Made by a program: the position numbers and the translations under genes. The notes below the pieces were generated by a model. That model saw nothing but the letters and a program-made list of their open reading frames with translations, was not told the DNA's origin and searched no databases. Of a DNA stretch of 64,000 nucleotides, positions 25,681 through 36,926 are shown piece after piece. Each line of letters starts with the position of its first letter. Within the stretch, counting starts at the first letter, position 1. Source of the DNA: Paenibacillus sp. P25 (lineage in GTDB: Bacteria > Bacillota > Bacilli > Paenibacillales > NBRC-103111). Location of the stretch: contig CP085629.1 of NCBI GenBank assembly GCA_024704175.1, positions 6,262,001-6,326,000 of the forward strand, given 5' to 3'.

Positions 25681-28600
25681 TTAGATCTTCTTTAATTTAA
25701 CGAGGATCCGGTGTACGATTTCGGCCGCTTGAGCACGAGTCAAATTGCCGATTGGAGAGAATCGGAAAGTAGCCTTTTTCTGACCCGGCAGAAGCGTATT
25801 TTCTTCCCCGTCCATCAGTCCCGCTTTGGCGACTGCTTCAACGGATGGCACGGCATAAGTATTCACGCCGGTTGCATCCGTGAACATTTTGGACAGGTTG
25901 GCCAGAGAAGTATCCGCATTGGCAGTCAGCTTCAACTGCATAGCCCGCGCAATAATCACAGCAGCATCTTGTCTTGTAATGGAGTCGTTAGGCAGGAATA
26001 CGCCTTGATTAGCTCCTCGTATGATACCTACCCGAGCCGCCGCTTCGATATGGATAAAATCAAACAATGGATTAGCCGTTCCCCTCGGAACGTCGCCGAA
26101 GGAGCCGGAATAATTCGGATCGCTCGGATTCGTGATGTTGGTTGCCGTATCGTTGTTCACAAGCGGAATGTTTAAAGCATTCACAAGCATCGTAACAAAC
26201 TCGCCGCGAGTGATTGAGTCGTCCGGAGCGAACAAACGTGCGTTTTTATTCTGCATAAAGCCTTTGGAATACAATGTGTCTAGAACGTCACGAGCCCAAG
26301 CATGGTTCGTTACGTCCGTAAAGCTGTTATCCATATACATAACTTGGAAGAAGCCGAAGCTGTTCACGGGTACGGTGATCGTATTTTTCTTGGTGTCCAC
26401 GACTCCGCCAAGGTTCACCCAGCCCATCTTTTGAGTGGTCGCATTACCGATAATATGCGGATCACCCGGATCCAGATTGATGCCATATTGGAATACGGTA
26501 ATGTATTTCCCCGAATCGGCTTTAATGCTCGGATCGTAGCTCAGTGTCAAAGTTCCCGTTTGAGTCGGAACGACCAGATCCGTGAAGCTCGCGGGAATAG
26601 AAAGACTCTGCTTGCCGTCGGATACGGTAAGTTTCCACTGCCCGTAAGGGATGTCTGCAAGAGGCTCGGGTTGTTCAATGCCGTCGCCGGAATGACTCCT
26701 GCATCGATCCAATACCTCGGACTTGCCGGTCTGAAGCGTCCCGTGGTTTCCGTTAGCAAAGCCAAGCCAGGAGTGGACGAGCTTTCCACCGACTTATCTA
26801 CACGCCCGTCGACAAGACTTGCAATACCGAAGAGCAGCTTGCGGTCGCTAGTAATAAATTGATTGTCAACGGTTTGATTGCGGTCATTCCGCATCAATTT
26901 GGTCCCGTTAGGGAAGCTAAGCTGCAGTTTACCGTTAAATTCACTCATTTTGGTGGCAAGCGTCGTTTTATTCTGAGCACCTTCAACCGCCAGGTTCTGA
27001 TTGTTCAGAACTAGAGTACCGGTTGTTTTAGCTGATCCGCGTGTCACGGTAAAGGTGATGGTATTCTGACCCGCCTTTAAATTCGTAGCTTCATATTGAA
27101 ATTTATTGCCGCCAAGAGGTGTTGCCTCCGTCTTACCAAAAGTAACACTGTCCGCCTGATCCGCTTGAATGATGATGGTCTGGAAGTTGGCGTTCATATT
27201 GTACTGATCCTGGTTGTTGCTGTTCTTGATCAAGTACTTCGCATCAGGTTGAATAAAGGTATACGATACCGGTTGGCGGGTGATCGTGATCGTCTTCGAA
27301 GCCGTAAGACCGGTAGAGTTGGTGCCTGTCAGAATGAATACGAAATTACCGTAGACACCGCTTGGTATTTGGTAAGGCGTACTTAATTGGAAATTATAAG
27401 TGAATTTGTTTCCATCGAGCGGATCGTCGTTAATTTTGCCGCCGACGGGTGTAATGGTTAACGGTACAGTTTTGCTTGATGTAGGACCTGAATTCGGTGT
27501 AGTTACCGTTAAAGTATACTTGGTAGCATCTGTAATTTCCACGTTGGAAATCGTACCGTTTAACTGAAATTCAATAGACGCATTGGTGCTGTATGAGTCA
27601 TCGGATGTACCTGCCGTAAAGGTGGCGTTAGGTTCTTTCGATGTCGCCTTTGGCTCCATTGTGCTGATTAAAGGACCCGAATCACTAAGTACGTAGATTG
27701 TTACCGTAGTGGACGTAACCATCTGCCCATTGAGATACAGGTTGAATTTGATGGCTTTCTTTCCATCCGAATCGAAATAATCCTTTAATACATCCTTTTT
27801 AACGTAAAACGTTCCGTCGGAACGAATTTCGCCCGTCTTACCGAAGTCCGTCGGATCATCTCCGCTTGCTTCTACATTAAGGGTAACGGGATTATCATTG
27901 ACGAACATTTTGACATTCTGGTATTCGCTGTAAGGCAAGTTAACGAAACGTCCTTGAATACAAGGTTCATTCCCGTTTAAAGTAGCAGGCAGACAAGTAA
28001 TCTTTAATTTATTGGGCACAACCTTGCCATTATACAGGTTTGTCAGAATAACATATGGCGAGCTTGCGACATTGATGTTGTAATTCTTCACTCCAGCTGC
28101 AGCATAGGGGTCAGAAGGTCCTGTGGCACCCGAATCATAAGGAATCACCGTCAAAATGTTCGGTCCATCTGCAATTCCCTGCAAATTGACGGTCGTTACA
28201 TTCAGTTGATTACCCTGAGCGTCTTTGATCGGGGCTCCTCCAGCATCCACAGCCGGGGTTACTTTGTACCATTTTACAGTAGAATCGTAATCCGTGGGGG
28301 TAGAAGTATCGACGTAATCTGTCCCCGTTGCTCCACCCAGCTTCACTTGAATGTGTTTGGTATTTTTATTTGTGTAAATTTTCAAGGTGGCGGGAAATTG
28401 GTTGATGCCCGTTTGTCCCGATTCACTGAAATCCGTTTCGTAAGAGCTGGTGCCGTTTGTAGATTTAAATTGTTGAGCTACGTGATCCGTATAGGCGATA
28501 TTAGGATCAAAGAAATAGTACGTATACGTAGTCTGAGTTGTTACACCGCCATTAGTCGTGAATGTAAATACAACTTGCTGGTACGGATTGCTGCTATTAA

Positions 28601-29723
28601 CAGGTAAATCGGAAGCAAAATCATAAACATTATAAGCACTTGTACTCTTGCTCGAATTCAAAGAAACACTCGTATTGGTGCTTGCTCCGGCCGGAACCGT
28701 AGTTCCGTTCGCATTAAGTCCTCCCGTAATCGAAGTAGCGCCGGAGGAAAAGTTATAGCTGATCTTAAAGCCCGGAACCCCCAAAACCGTAACATCCATG
28801 GATACATAGTCGGGATTTGGTGCGGTCGTAACCGGATTTTTGATCAAGGTTTTAACCGATACGTTGTCGTTATCGCTTTTGTTTACCGTTGGTACCGCAT
28901 ATAGGTTTTGCTGGGTGCTTGTAGAAGTCGGATTTTTCTCCTGTACGGTTGCATTATAAGCAAAGGCTTTGCCGTTATCGTAAACGAAAGGCTTCTTCAG
29001 GGTATAGCTGTTCGTCAAGTTTTTGGCAACGAAAGTGATTAAATTATCCCCCGGGGTGAACGTAATGTCGGAAGCGCGCCCCGAGTTCGCAATAAATGTA
29101 AAGTTACCGTTCGTCAGCGAGGTAGCCGTATAGGTTGTTCCCCCAACGGTTGCAGAAACCTCCGTAGCGTTAGGCGAAGAGCCTTCAATCAATACGTTGG
29201 TATACTGCCCGTTCGTCGGATAAATCCCGTTATCGGCGAACGTTACCTTATTAATTTGAAGGTTTGAGATATTGGAAACCGGTGTAAAATATACCCAACC
29301 CGGCGATGAAGTAATTGTGGTGGAAGAACCATATTTAATCGTAATTTTATTTAGGCCTTCCGACAGCTGCACATTATTAAATGTAATCTCGTTGTTATTC
29401 GAAGCGTTCTGCACAGGCTTATTGACGTTATTCGAGGTGGACACGCCCGTGTTTACATTCGTGATCTCATAAAAAATGTTCTGAATTTCGTCTGCTGAGA
29501 ACCCGCTGATATCCGCATTTATGTTCATGGTGCTCTGGGTTACCCTCTGGACCAGACTGTCATCCTTCGGAGCGACCGAAGAAGTTCCCGCATTTACGGT
29601 ATCCGTATAAAGATTCGTAATCGTAATCGTGCCGGCGGCAAATGCCGCAAACGGCGGAAGCAAGCTGAAAAGCATAGCAGTAATAATGGCCAGGCCTGCC
29701 CACTTATTGCGCATTCGTTTCAA
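25681..29723 (-). CDS. Large surface protein with C-terminal SLH domains (frameshifted)
   Basis: About 1347 residues when restored. It has a signal peptide (WAGLAIITAMLFSLLPPFAAFA), a long series of beta-sandwich modules, then three C-terminal SLH domains (FTDVTNHAWARDVLDTLYSKGF ... SITRGEFVTMLVNAL; FDFIHIEAAARVGII ... SITRQDAAVIIARAM; TYAVPSVEAVAKAGLMDGE ... LTRAQAAEIVHRIL). The frame breaks near 26675. One extra C joins ATALNNPEPLADIPYGQWK, and the span is one base short of a multiple of three. The start is probably TTG 29723, six bp after GGAGGAG, giving MKRMRNKWAG; ATG 29714 is the alternative. A SigD-like promoter lies upstream. Confidence 0.85.
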
Positions 29724-29858
29724 AAGAAGCTCCTCCTTATGTGAAATTTTTCGGTCATTCCATGATTGGTGCTGATTTCCGAGTAGAAACCTAACCTCCT
29801 CCATCCCTTAAATCGAGCTCTGCGTTGAAATTACAACAAAAATAGACACGTACTTCTT

Positions 29859-29886
29859 TTATCGGTTCATGTACCTGAAAAATTTA
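29859..29886 (-). promoter_or_regulatory. SigD-type promoter before the C-terminal-SLH gene
   Basis: On the minus strand TAAA (29883-29886) is followed after exactly 16 bp by ACCGATAA (29859-29866). Both the -10 octamer and the spacing equal those of the flgM promoter. The leader would be about 130 nt. Confidence 0.6.
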
Positions 29887-29932
29887 GCGAAATATGGATT
29901 TTCCTAAAAATCGGTTTTTATGAAAAATAAAA

Positions 29933-29964
29933 AGGCCGATATCGATGTTAGTCGACATCAGCCT
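29933..29964 (-). terminator. Probable terminator of the tagO/wecA-like gene
   Basis: Interrupted stem AGGC..GATGT / ACATC.GCCT followed on the minus strand by TTTTTATTTTT, about 27 bp after the stop. Confidence 0.5.
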
Positions 29965-29990
29965 AAGGCTTTTAAAATCCATATTGCGTT

Positions 29991-31109
29991 TTATTTGCTC
30001 ATTCGGGACCGCGTGCTTAGCTGAAGCGTTTTGACCCGAACCTTGTTAAGAAACTGAAGCACCGGCTTCTTCGTTTTACTGATGATGCCTATAACCTCCG
30101 CGCCCAGCACGAGAATGCAGAGCAAGACGATGATCAGTACCACTGCGCCCCAGAGCGCTTCCTGCTGTGAAATGTACGACAGGAGCACGGCCGACGTACC
30201 GAATATGAACGCAATACCGTAAATAATCAGCACCGTCGTCCGGTGGCTGAAGCCCATCTGCAGCAGGCAGTGGTGCAAATGGTTCTTATCCGCGACCGAG
30301 ATCGGACGCTTGTTCACCCAGCGGCGCATAATCGCAAAGAACGTATCGGACAAGGGTACGCCCAAGATCATGATCGGGACGAGCAAGGAAACGACGGTGG
30401 CCTGCTTGAAACCGAGTACTGACAAGGTGGCCAAGCTGAATCCAAGGAATAAGGCACCCGAATCGCCCATGAAGATTTTGGCCGGGTGGAAGTTGTAGAA
30501 CAGAAAACCGGCGATACTGCCGAGTAGTACAACGCAGAGCAGCACTACGGTAACATTATTCATCATGATAGCCAGCACAAGGATGGTGCAGGTAGCAATA
30601 CCCGACACGCCGGCGGATAAACCGTCCAAGCCGTCGATTAGATTAATGGCGTTCGTCACGCCGACGATCCAGAATATCGTAAGAGGGTAGGCCAGCCAAG
30701 TCAGCGTAATGGTTCCATCCCCAAAAGGAACGTTCACCAAATCGATGACGACCCCCGAGTAAACCACGACGCCGGCGGCCAGTATTTGACCGAGCAATTT
30801 GACCTTCGGCGACAAGTCGAACCGGTCATCCAAAGCACCTACTATAACAACAATGGTTCCGCCGACCAATAAGCCGAACACTACGTCCGCTTTGAGCGAG
30901 TCTATAGCCGGGGAAACAATAAAATAAGCTCCGATAAATGCGATAAAAATCGCCAAACCGCCAAGGCGGGGCATAATCCGGCTATGTACTTTGCGGTCGT
31001 TCGGTGCATCAACGGCTCCGACCTTGAATGCAAAGCTTTTTACAAGCGGTGTCATCAGCAGTGCGATAAACAATGCAGCAGCAAAGCCGATTCCGTATAA
31101 CAAGTTCAT
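29991..31109 (-). CDS. tagO: Undecaprenyl-phosphate GlcNAc-1-phosphate transferase (TagO/WecA type)
   Basis: Polytopic membrane enzyme that moves GlcNAc-1-phosphate from UDP-GlcNAc to undecaprenyl phosphate, the first step of teichoic acid or secondary wall polymer synthesis. The 372-residue protein has about ten transmembrane segments and the family motifs DAPNDRKVHSRIMPRLGG, ALDDRFDL, NAINLIDGLDGLSAG, FMGDSGALFLGF and KNHLHHCLLQMGFSHR. A TATAAT at 31159-31164 upstream is a candidate -10. Together with tagA and csaB nearby it suggests synthesis of the polymer that anchors SLH proteins. Confidence 0.93.
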   Translation of the reverse strand: MNLLYGIGFAAALFIALLMTPLVKSFAFKVGAVDAPNDRKVHSRIMPRLGGLAIFIAFIGAYFIVSPAIDSLKADVVFGLLVGGTIVVIVGALDDRFDLSPKVKLLGQILAAGVVVYSGVVIDLVNVPFGDGTITLTWLAYPLTIFWIVGVTNAINLIDGLDGLSAGVSGIATCTILVLAIMMNNVTVVLLCVVLLGSIAGFLFYNFHPAKIFMGDSGALFLGFSLATLSVLGFKQATVVSLLVPIMILGVPLSDTFFAIMRRWVNKRPISVADKNHLHHCLLQMGFSHRTTVLIIYGIAFIFGTSAVLLSYISQQEALWGAVVLIIVLLCILVLGAEVIGIISKTKKPVLQFLNKVRVKTLQLSTRSRMSK

Positions 31110-31238
31110 GTGTAAGCCACAGCCCCTTTGTCTCTATGAAAAACCCCAAACACTACAAATTATACTCTGTTGCTTAGCGAAAAACCATTGCTATTTTGAG
31201 CAAATTGGGCGTTTTTCCGGTGAATTTCATACGTTTGG

Positions 31239-31982
31239 TCAAGGTTTCTGCACATTTTCTTTTTCACGGATGACTTTCATTGCGAATTTCGGCAGCGCAA
31301 GCATTCTTTTATACCGCCATGGCTCCTGAAGCGACCTGTAAAACCATTCTAACCGCAGCTTTTGGAAAATCCTGGGCGCCCGTTTCAGCTTGCCTGAAAG
31401 CACATCGAAGCTTCCGCCAACCCCCATCATCACGGGAATTCCGAGCCGGTGCTTATACTTGGCAATCCAGGGCTCCTGTTTATCGGCGGAACGTCCGACC
31501 AGAAGAATGTCCGGCTCACATTCACGGATGGCCCGAAGGACCTCCTCGTCCTCCGGTTCCCCAAAGAATCCGTCTCTATACCCGACCAGCTGCAGCTTAG
31601 GATAAAGCTCCTTAAGCCTGGCCGCCGCGGCGCCGATGACTTCAGCAGAAGCCCCGATGAGGTAAACCTTCCACCCCTTCGTCTCTCCGACCCGCATCAG
31701 CTCATGAATCAAATCGTATCCCGGTACCCGTTCCGCCACGGGGTTTCCTACATATTCCGCCGCCCACACCACTCCGGTCCCGTCCGGTACCACGAGCTCG
31801 GCTTCCTTCATCATCCGCATGTATTCCGGATTCTGCAGGGCCGTCATAACCATGATCGGATTGGCCGTAATGACTTGATGTGGCGTTCGGGAATCGATGA
31901 TTCGGCTTATATACGTCACAGTATCCTTCATACTCATCTGGGAGATCGGAACACCAAAGATGTTTACGGTTGGAAAATTCAC
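31239..31982 (-). CDS. tagA: WecG/TagA/CpsF family glycosyltransferase
   Basis: Adds N-acetylmannosamine (or a related sugar) to lipid-linked GlcNAc at the inner membrane face. The 247-residue protein has VNIFGVPISQMSM, VITANPIMVMTALQNPEY, VPDGTGVVWAA with the conserved Asp, YLIGASAEV and LLVGRSADKQEPWI, matching the family length. The start is GTG 31982 behind GGGGG, with the GTGA overlapping the csaB stop. The longer upstream frame is the csaB C-terminus read in another frame. It is the last gene of the pgm-DUF5693-csaB-tagA set. Confidence 0.92.
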   Translation of the reverse strand: MNFPTVNIFGVPISQMSMKDTVTYISRIIDSRTPHQVITANPIMVMTALQNPEYMRMMKEAELVVPDGTGVVWAAEYVGNPVAERVPGYDLIHELMRVGETKGWKVYLIGASAEVIGAAAARLKELYPKLQLVGYRDGFFGEPEDEEVLRAIRECEPDILLVGRSADKQEPWIAKYKHRLGIPVMMGVGGSFDVLSGKLKRAPRIFQKLRLEWFYRSLQEPWRYKRMLALPKFAMKVIREKENVQKP

Positions 31983-33102
31983 TGCATCCCCCGTCCTTTT
32001 GCAAAAAATAATGCGATTTGTTCGGCCGGCCGCCGCGCCTCGTTCTTCAATCTCTGAATAGTGGCTTCCTTCGCATGCTTCCATTCCGAAGCCGACGACA
32101 GCAGATGAAGCGTTTGACCCGCTACCGCTGTGGCATCAGGGCTTCTGGTATCCATGGCGGTCGCCATATCCAGCCTTTTGAGAAACTGATCGATCTTCGG
32201 ATCGTATGAGATCCCGACCATCGGCACCAACTGGCTGGCTGCATAAATCAACGAATGCAACCGCATGCCGATCAGCAAATTGCAGGCGGCAACCTCCGCC
32301 AGCATGTCCTGCGGATGGGTCACATTCCGGGCGAGGGTTACCCGCTCTTTGTAGATTTCCCCAGCCGCTCCATCACATACAAAGATGCCTCTTCATCCGA
32401 AGGCAGATGGAAAGGAAGGAAACGAATGGAGGCCTCGCTTTGGTCAAGCACCTGTCTGAGTGCTTCCGCCACGGCATTCAGTTCAGAGCGATCCGAATTC
32501 CAAAAACGGACCGATACCCCAACTACAGGATTCGTATTCTGCCGGTCGTTATGTGACGGTTGTCCGCGCAAGGGAAGCCCCATCACCGGATCCGGCACCA
32601 CCTGAACGGAACTGCGGGAGATCCCCATACGGTCCAGCGGCTCGGCTGATTCCGTATCCCGTACGGAAACCAGTTGGCATCGCCGGAAAACCGCACGGAT
32701 CCAGCTGAAAAAAAAGCGGCGGTGTACCGGACCGATGCCCTGCGAATAGACGAAGGTGGGCTTGCCCAGCGCATGAGCCAGACGAATGACGGCCAGGTAA
32801 TAAGGGATCGTCTTCCAACCCGTTTCATCCTGCAGGAGACTTCCTCCTCCGCTGATGAGGCCGTCCGCCCCTCTTAACGCCTTCCATACCTCCCCAAGCT
32901 TCATTCGATGAACAGCTTCCACCCTGTAGACCGCCGAAGTTTCTTCGGGGTTGACGGACAAAACGACAGGGACGAACCGTACGCCCTGTCGTTCACCTTG
33001 CTCTTCCAGTGCCAGAAGGATGGATTGGAGTACGGCCTCGTCGCCGCTGTTCCGGAACCCGTAGTAGCCGGATAACACTATTCGCTTAGTCGCGGTACCC
33101 AA
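31979..33102 (-). CDS. csaB: Polysaccharide pyruvyl transferase CsaB (one frame disruption)
   Basis: CsaB adds ketal pyruvate to the secondary cell-wall polysaccharide, creating the ligand for SLH domains. The sequence reads RIVLSGYYGFRNSGDEAVLQSIL, then ADGLISGGGSLLQDETG, FVYSQGIGP, VSVRDTESAEPL and, after the break, CNLLIGMRLHSLIYAA. The frame changes at about 32360: adding one G to a GGGG run gives MERLGEIYKERVTLARNVTH and joins both parts, for 374 residues. The likely start is TTG 33102, overlapping the DUF5693 3' end. Three SLH proteins in this window are its probable beneficiaries. Confidence 0.88.
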
Positions 33103-35138
33103 CGCCGCCAACTCCTTACTACGATTTCCCATACGGCGATAAACAACATACCGATTAAAATCCCGAAGGCCAGACCATAACAAATTCGAATCAGAGAAAT
33201 CAATAACGGTGTATGCAAATGTGCGAACGTATCGACGATGGAGGCCTGTCCGATCACGCCAATCAATATTAATATCAGAGCATTCCGGTATCTGTAGCTT
33301 AAGTACGCCCCGAGAATAAATAACGGGTGCGCAATCAGGAACTCCTTCGTTCTCGGCCTCACCATCAGCGTGTTCTGCAGGAAGGAACGGAAGACCTTCT
33401 CGAAATCGGAGGTTTGTCCTTCGTTGCCCGTCCGGGAAATATAGTACATCCCTACCGCGGCAATCGCTACCGCAGCGATCACCCAAAGAACTTTTATATT
33501 GGCGTATAGGAAAGACCGGATTCGGTTCAGCTTATCCCGGTAAGACGATTCGTCCGTAAAGAGCGACCAATAGATAGCCGCCAAAGGAATCGGCGCCAGA
33601 TGAAGAATGCTTACCCCGCGGAACTGATCCAATACGAGCGAATAGGTAATGTGATTCAAAAGCGATACAATAACCAGCGGGCCAAGCAGAGAAATCAACG
33701 CCGTTCGGAGCAGCAGGACAATCGCAAAGCCTAGTCTGTTGCCCGAACGCTCGTTCAGCTTACGGCGCGCTGTCCGGATAGCGAACATGGTCGCCAGCGT
33801 CGGCGCGCATGTTCCCGCTCCAAGCGCTAGCACTTGGGCGCACGTATTGGCATTAAGCACATACAATCCCGCCGAACCGACCAAACCGAGCAGGAAGATG
33901 GGCAGTGTAATTTCGGGTATGAAATAGGAAACGGTCAGCGCCATTAAAGCCAGTGCTCCGAGCCATACGAGCCCTTTAGCCGCAGGTCGCCAGCCGGAAT
34001 GAGCGGGAACGAAGCTGGTCGCCGGCCCTAGCTGGTACCCTGCCTTTTGAATTCTCGGCAGGACCCCGTCCGGTCCCTTCAAAGTAAGCAGAACGGAATC
34101 GATCGGATTTACGATTTTACCCGTATCCGTGTTCCTCACTGCTTTGGCATGGAGGAAGATCATCCGGATATTGCGATCGGTTACCGCGAGCAGGAACCGG
34201 TCGGCATAAGCTTGAATCCGATTGTTCAGTTCTTGCTCCGTCACGTTCTCCGTCAGCTTCTGGGAATCCGATTCCGTTAACGGATGAAGGCGAACCACAT
34301 TGTAGTTGATTTCCTTCGCCGTCCGGTTGAAGCCTTGCTGAGGCACCTTTTGATACAACGCCTCCGTGCTGGCCAGCCCGATTTGATGCTTTTTCAGGAG
34401 CTCGCCCATCTTCACGAGGTTGGTCGTATCCTTCTCACTAACGTACCCCGGTACCGCCACCCCGTCGACGATCATCCGCTTCACGCCGAGAGCCTGCAGT
34501 TTGCCGAGCAGGGCATCCATTTTCGCTTCGTCAAACGGCCTGCGGTTGGATAAACGAATGACGATGTTATAGCCTTTTTCCTTCAGAAGCTGCAAGGAGA
34601 CCGGATCCGGATCCATCGTTTTCATGACGGCGTCATCCATCGGCATCTCGAGGATCATGCCCGGTTGATTCTTGTAGCTCCAAGGCCGCGTCTTCACATT
34701 AAGAGCGGTGAACGTATCCTGAATCATCGGGCGAAGCAGCGGCTCCGAATCCTTCTCCGCAAATAGAATATAAGTAAAATTCTCATTCGGCGAGATCGGC
34801 GTCTGCGTCAAGGCGGAGGCCTCATGGGAATTGAAAATTTCGATCCGCCGGCTCAGCTTCAGTTCGTTGAGCGTTGATTCATAGACGGCCATCGACTGGA
34901 CACCATGCTGCTTCAGCTTATCCAGCTGGTCGATAACAAACTTCCGGGGATCCGTCTGCGTATCCGAAATCTCGAGCAAATTGCGGTAGTCGAATACAAT
35001 CTCGACCTTCCGGCCCGTTTTTTGCTCGGTTTGATGCCGCTCATAAGCGACGGGAATGGCGACCAGCATCCCCAGAATAACCAGCCACCACAGCCATTTT
35101 ATCGTCTTTTGGTTCCAGTACAAATACCGTCCTCTCAA
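33078..35138 (-). CDS. DUF5693 family membrane protein
   Basis: 686-residue membrane protein with one N-terminal transmembrane helix (LWWLVILGMLVAIPVAY), an extracytoplasmic domain of about 370 residues (to ~400), then about eight transmembrane helices. The extracellular part resembles a TIM-barrel-like DUF5693 region (KGYNIVIRLSNRRPFDEAKMDALLGKLQ; VKRMIVDGVAVPGY). The start is TTG 35138 with GGAG upstream. Its 3' end overlaps the csaB start, so the two are tightly coupled. A role in export or modification of the polymer that CsaB pyruvylates is inference from this coupling; no function is established that I know of. Confidence 0.85.
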   Translation of the reverse strand: MRGRYLYWNQKTIKWLWWLVILGMLVAIPVAYERHQTEQKTGRKVEIVFDYRNLLEISDTQTDPRKFVIDQLDKLKQHGVQSMAVYESTLNELKLSRRIEIFNSHEASALTQTPISPNENFTYILFAEKDSEPLLRPMIQDTFTALNVKTRPWSYKNQPGMILEMPMDDAVMKTMDPDPVSLQLLKEKGYNIVIRLSNRRPFDEAKMDALLGKLQALGVKRMIVDGVAVPGYVSEKDTTNLVKMGELLKKHQIGLASTEALYQKVPQQGFNRTAKEINYNVVRLHPLTESDSQKLTENVTEQELNNRIQAYADRFLLAVTDRNIRMIFLHAKAVRNTDTGKIVNPIDSVLLTLKGPDGVLPRIQKAGYQLGPATSFVPAHSGWRPAAKGLVWLGALALMALTVSYFIPEITLPIFLLGLVGSAGLYVLNANTCAQVLALGAGTCAPTLATMFAIRTARRKLNERSGNRLGFAIVLLLRTALISLLGPLVIVSLLNHITYSLVLDQFRGVSILHLAPIPLAAIYWSLFTDESSYRDKLNRIRSFLYANIKVLWVIAAVAIAAVGMYYISRTGNEGQTSDFEKVFRSFLQNTLMVRPRTKEFLIAHPLFILGAYLSYRYRNALILILIGVIGQASIVDTFAHLHTPLLISLIRICYGLAFGILIGMLFIAVWEIVVRSWRRWVPRLSE

Positions 35139-35157
35139 CTTCTGTCAGCTCCCAAGA

Positions 35158-36867
35158 TTAGTTGTGTTGATCGACTCTGGCCATCACGCTCTGCACGAGT
35201 CGCTCGATTGCCGATGCGGCCCCCTCTGAGGAGTCGCCCCGGACGGCAAAGTACACTTTGATTTTTGGCTCGGTGCCTGACGGGCGGAGGCAGAACCAGG
35301 AATGGTCTTCAAGCGTATATTTCAGTACGTTCTCCGCTGGCAGGCCGTAAAGGCCGTGCGAGAAATCTTCGACTTTCGTTACTTTCAACCCGTTCAGTTC
35401 AGCCGGAGGCGCATTGCGCCAGTCTTCCATAATAGCCTGGATCTTCTCAACGCCGTCCTTGCCTTTGAGCGTGCGGGACTCCAGCTTCTCGAGGAAATAC
35501 CCGTGGCGCTCATACAGCTCTTGCAGCACGTCGTATAACGTTTTACCCTTGCTTTTATAATAAGCGGCGGCTTCGCAAATCAGCATGGAGGCGATGACAG
35601 CGTCCTTATCCCGGGCGTAGTTCCCCGCCAAGTAACCGTAGCTTTCCTCGTAACCGAACAAGAAGGTTGCTTCACCTGTCTTCTCGAACTGCGTCATTTT
35701 CTCACCGATATATTTAAAGCCCGTCAGCGTATTCAGCACCTTGGCTCCATAATGCTCGGCAATGACCGCACCCATTTCGCTCGTCACGATTGTCTTGATC
35801 ACTACGCCGTCGGAAGGCAGACTGGCCTCTTTCCTGCAGGCGGCCCAGCAAGTAATCGACCATGATCGCGCCGGACTGGTTACCGGTGAGTACGAAATAT
35901 TCCCCGTTCGGATCCTTCACCACCGCCCCCATCCGGTCGCAGTCGGGATCGGTTCCGATAATGATATCCGCATCCCAAGCCTTGGCTTCCCGAATGGCAA
36001 TGGAGAAGGCTTCCTTCTCTTCGGGGTTCGGCGATTTCACCGTGGAGAAGTTAGGGTCCGGCTTCTCCTGCTCGGGAACGACCTTCACCTGCTCAAACCC
36101 GATATGGGCCAGAGCCGCTCGTACCGACAGATTGCCTGCGCCATGCAGCGGGGTATAGACGATTTTAAAATCATCGCTGGTCTTGCGTACGAGCTCAGGA
36201 TTCAGACTTACCGACGTCACGGCCTTCAAAAAAGCGGTGTCCACGTCTTCCCCGATCCATTCCAATAGGCCCTTGGACTCCGCATCGGCGCGGGAAAGCC
36301 GCTTCACATCGGCGAAGGTTTGAACTTTGCGGATCTCCGCGATCACCTGCTCCGCATGGTCCGGAACCAGCTGTCCCCATCCTGGCCATAAACCTTATAC
36401 CCGTTGTATTCCGGCGGGTTATGGCTTGCCGTGATGACGACACCGGCTTGTGCATGAAGGTAGCGAACGGCAAAAGAGAGCTCCGGCGTCGGGCGAAGCG
36501 ATTCAAACACATACGCCTTGATTCCGTTGCCGGCAAGCACCTTCGCGGTTTCAAGCGCAAATTCTGGCGATTGGTTGCGGGAATCGTAGGCGATAACCGC
36601 CGACAGCTCGGATTTGCCGGAGTTCAGCAGGAATTGAGCCAAGCCCTGCGTAGCCCGCGCTACGGTATAAGCATTGATCCGGTTCGTTCCCGCCCCGATC
36701 ACGCCGCGAAGCCCGCCGGTTCCGAATTCCAGATCGCGGTAGAAGCGATCCTCGATTTCTTTCGGATCTCCCGCAATGGCGCGCAGCTCCGCTTTCGTAG
36801 CCTCGTCTACAGCCGGATCGTTCAGCCACAGTTCGTATTGTTCCTGTACGCGAGTTTGAATCGTCAT
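35158..36867 (-). CDS. pgcA: Phosphoglucomutase/phosphomannomutase (two frame disruptions)
   Basis: Alpha-D-phosphohexomutase, interconverting glucose-6-phosphate and glucose-1-phosphate for wall polymer and glycolipid synthesis. All motifs are present over three frames: FGTGGLRG, catalytic Ser loop TASHNPPEYNGYK, metal loop GTDPDCDR, sugar loop GYEESYGYL and phosphate loop RPSGTEPKIKVY. A G missing from the run at 36375-36378 (restoring DGGQLVPDHAEQVI) and an extra base near 35825 (restoring RGQLPSDGVVIKTI) cancel, and the total span is exactly 570 codons. It lies 19 bp upstream of the DUF5693 gene, in the same operon. Confidence 0.9.
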
Positions 36868-36926
36868 CTTCTCCCATCTCCTCTACCTAGATTATTTGTG
36901 TATGTAATTATATTTGAGCGCTGGTG

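Noticed and set aside
25421..25684. 87-codon plus-strand frame in the large intergenic region
   Set aside because: It crosses the terminator hairpin of the SLH gene, is AT-run rich and lacks a ribosome site.
29936..29942. CCGATAT on the plus strand, resembling a SigD -10
   Set aside because: It is part of the tagO terminator stem, and no plus-strand gene follows.
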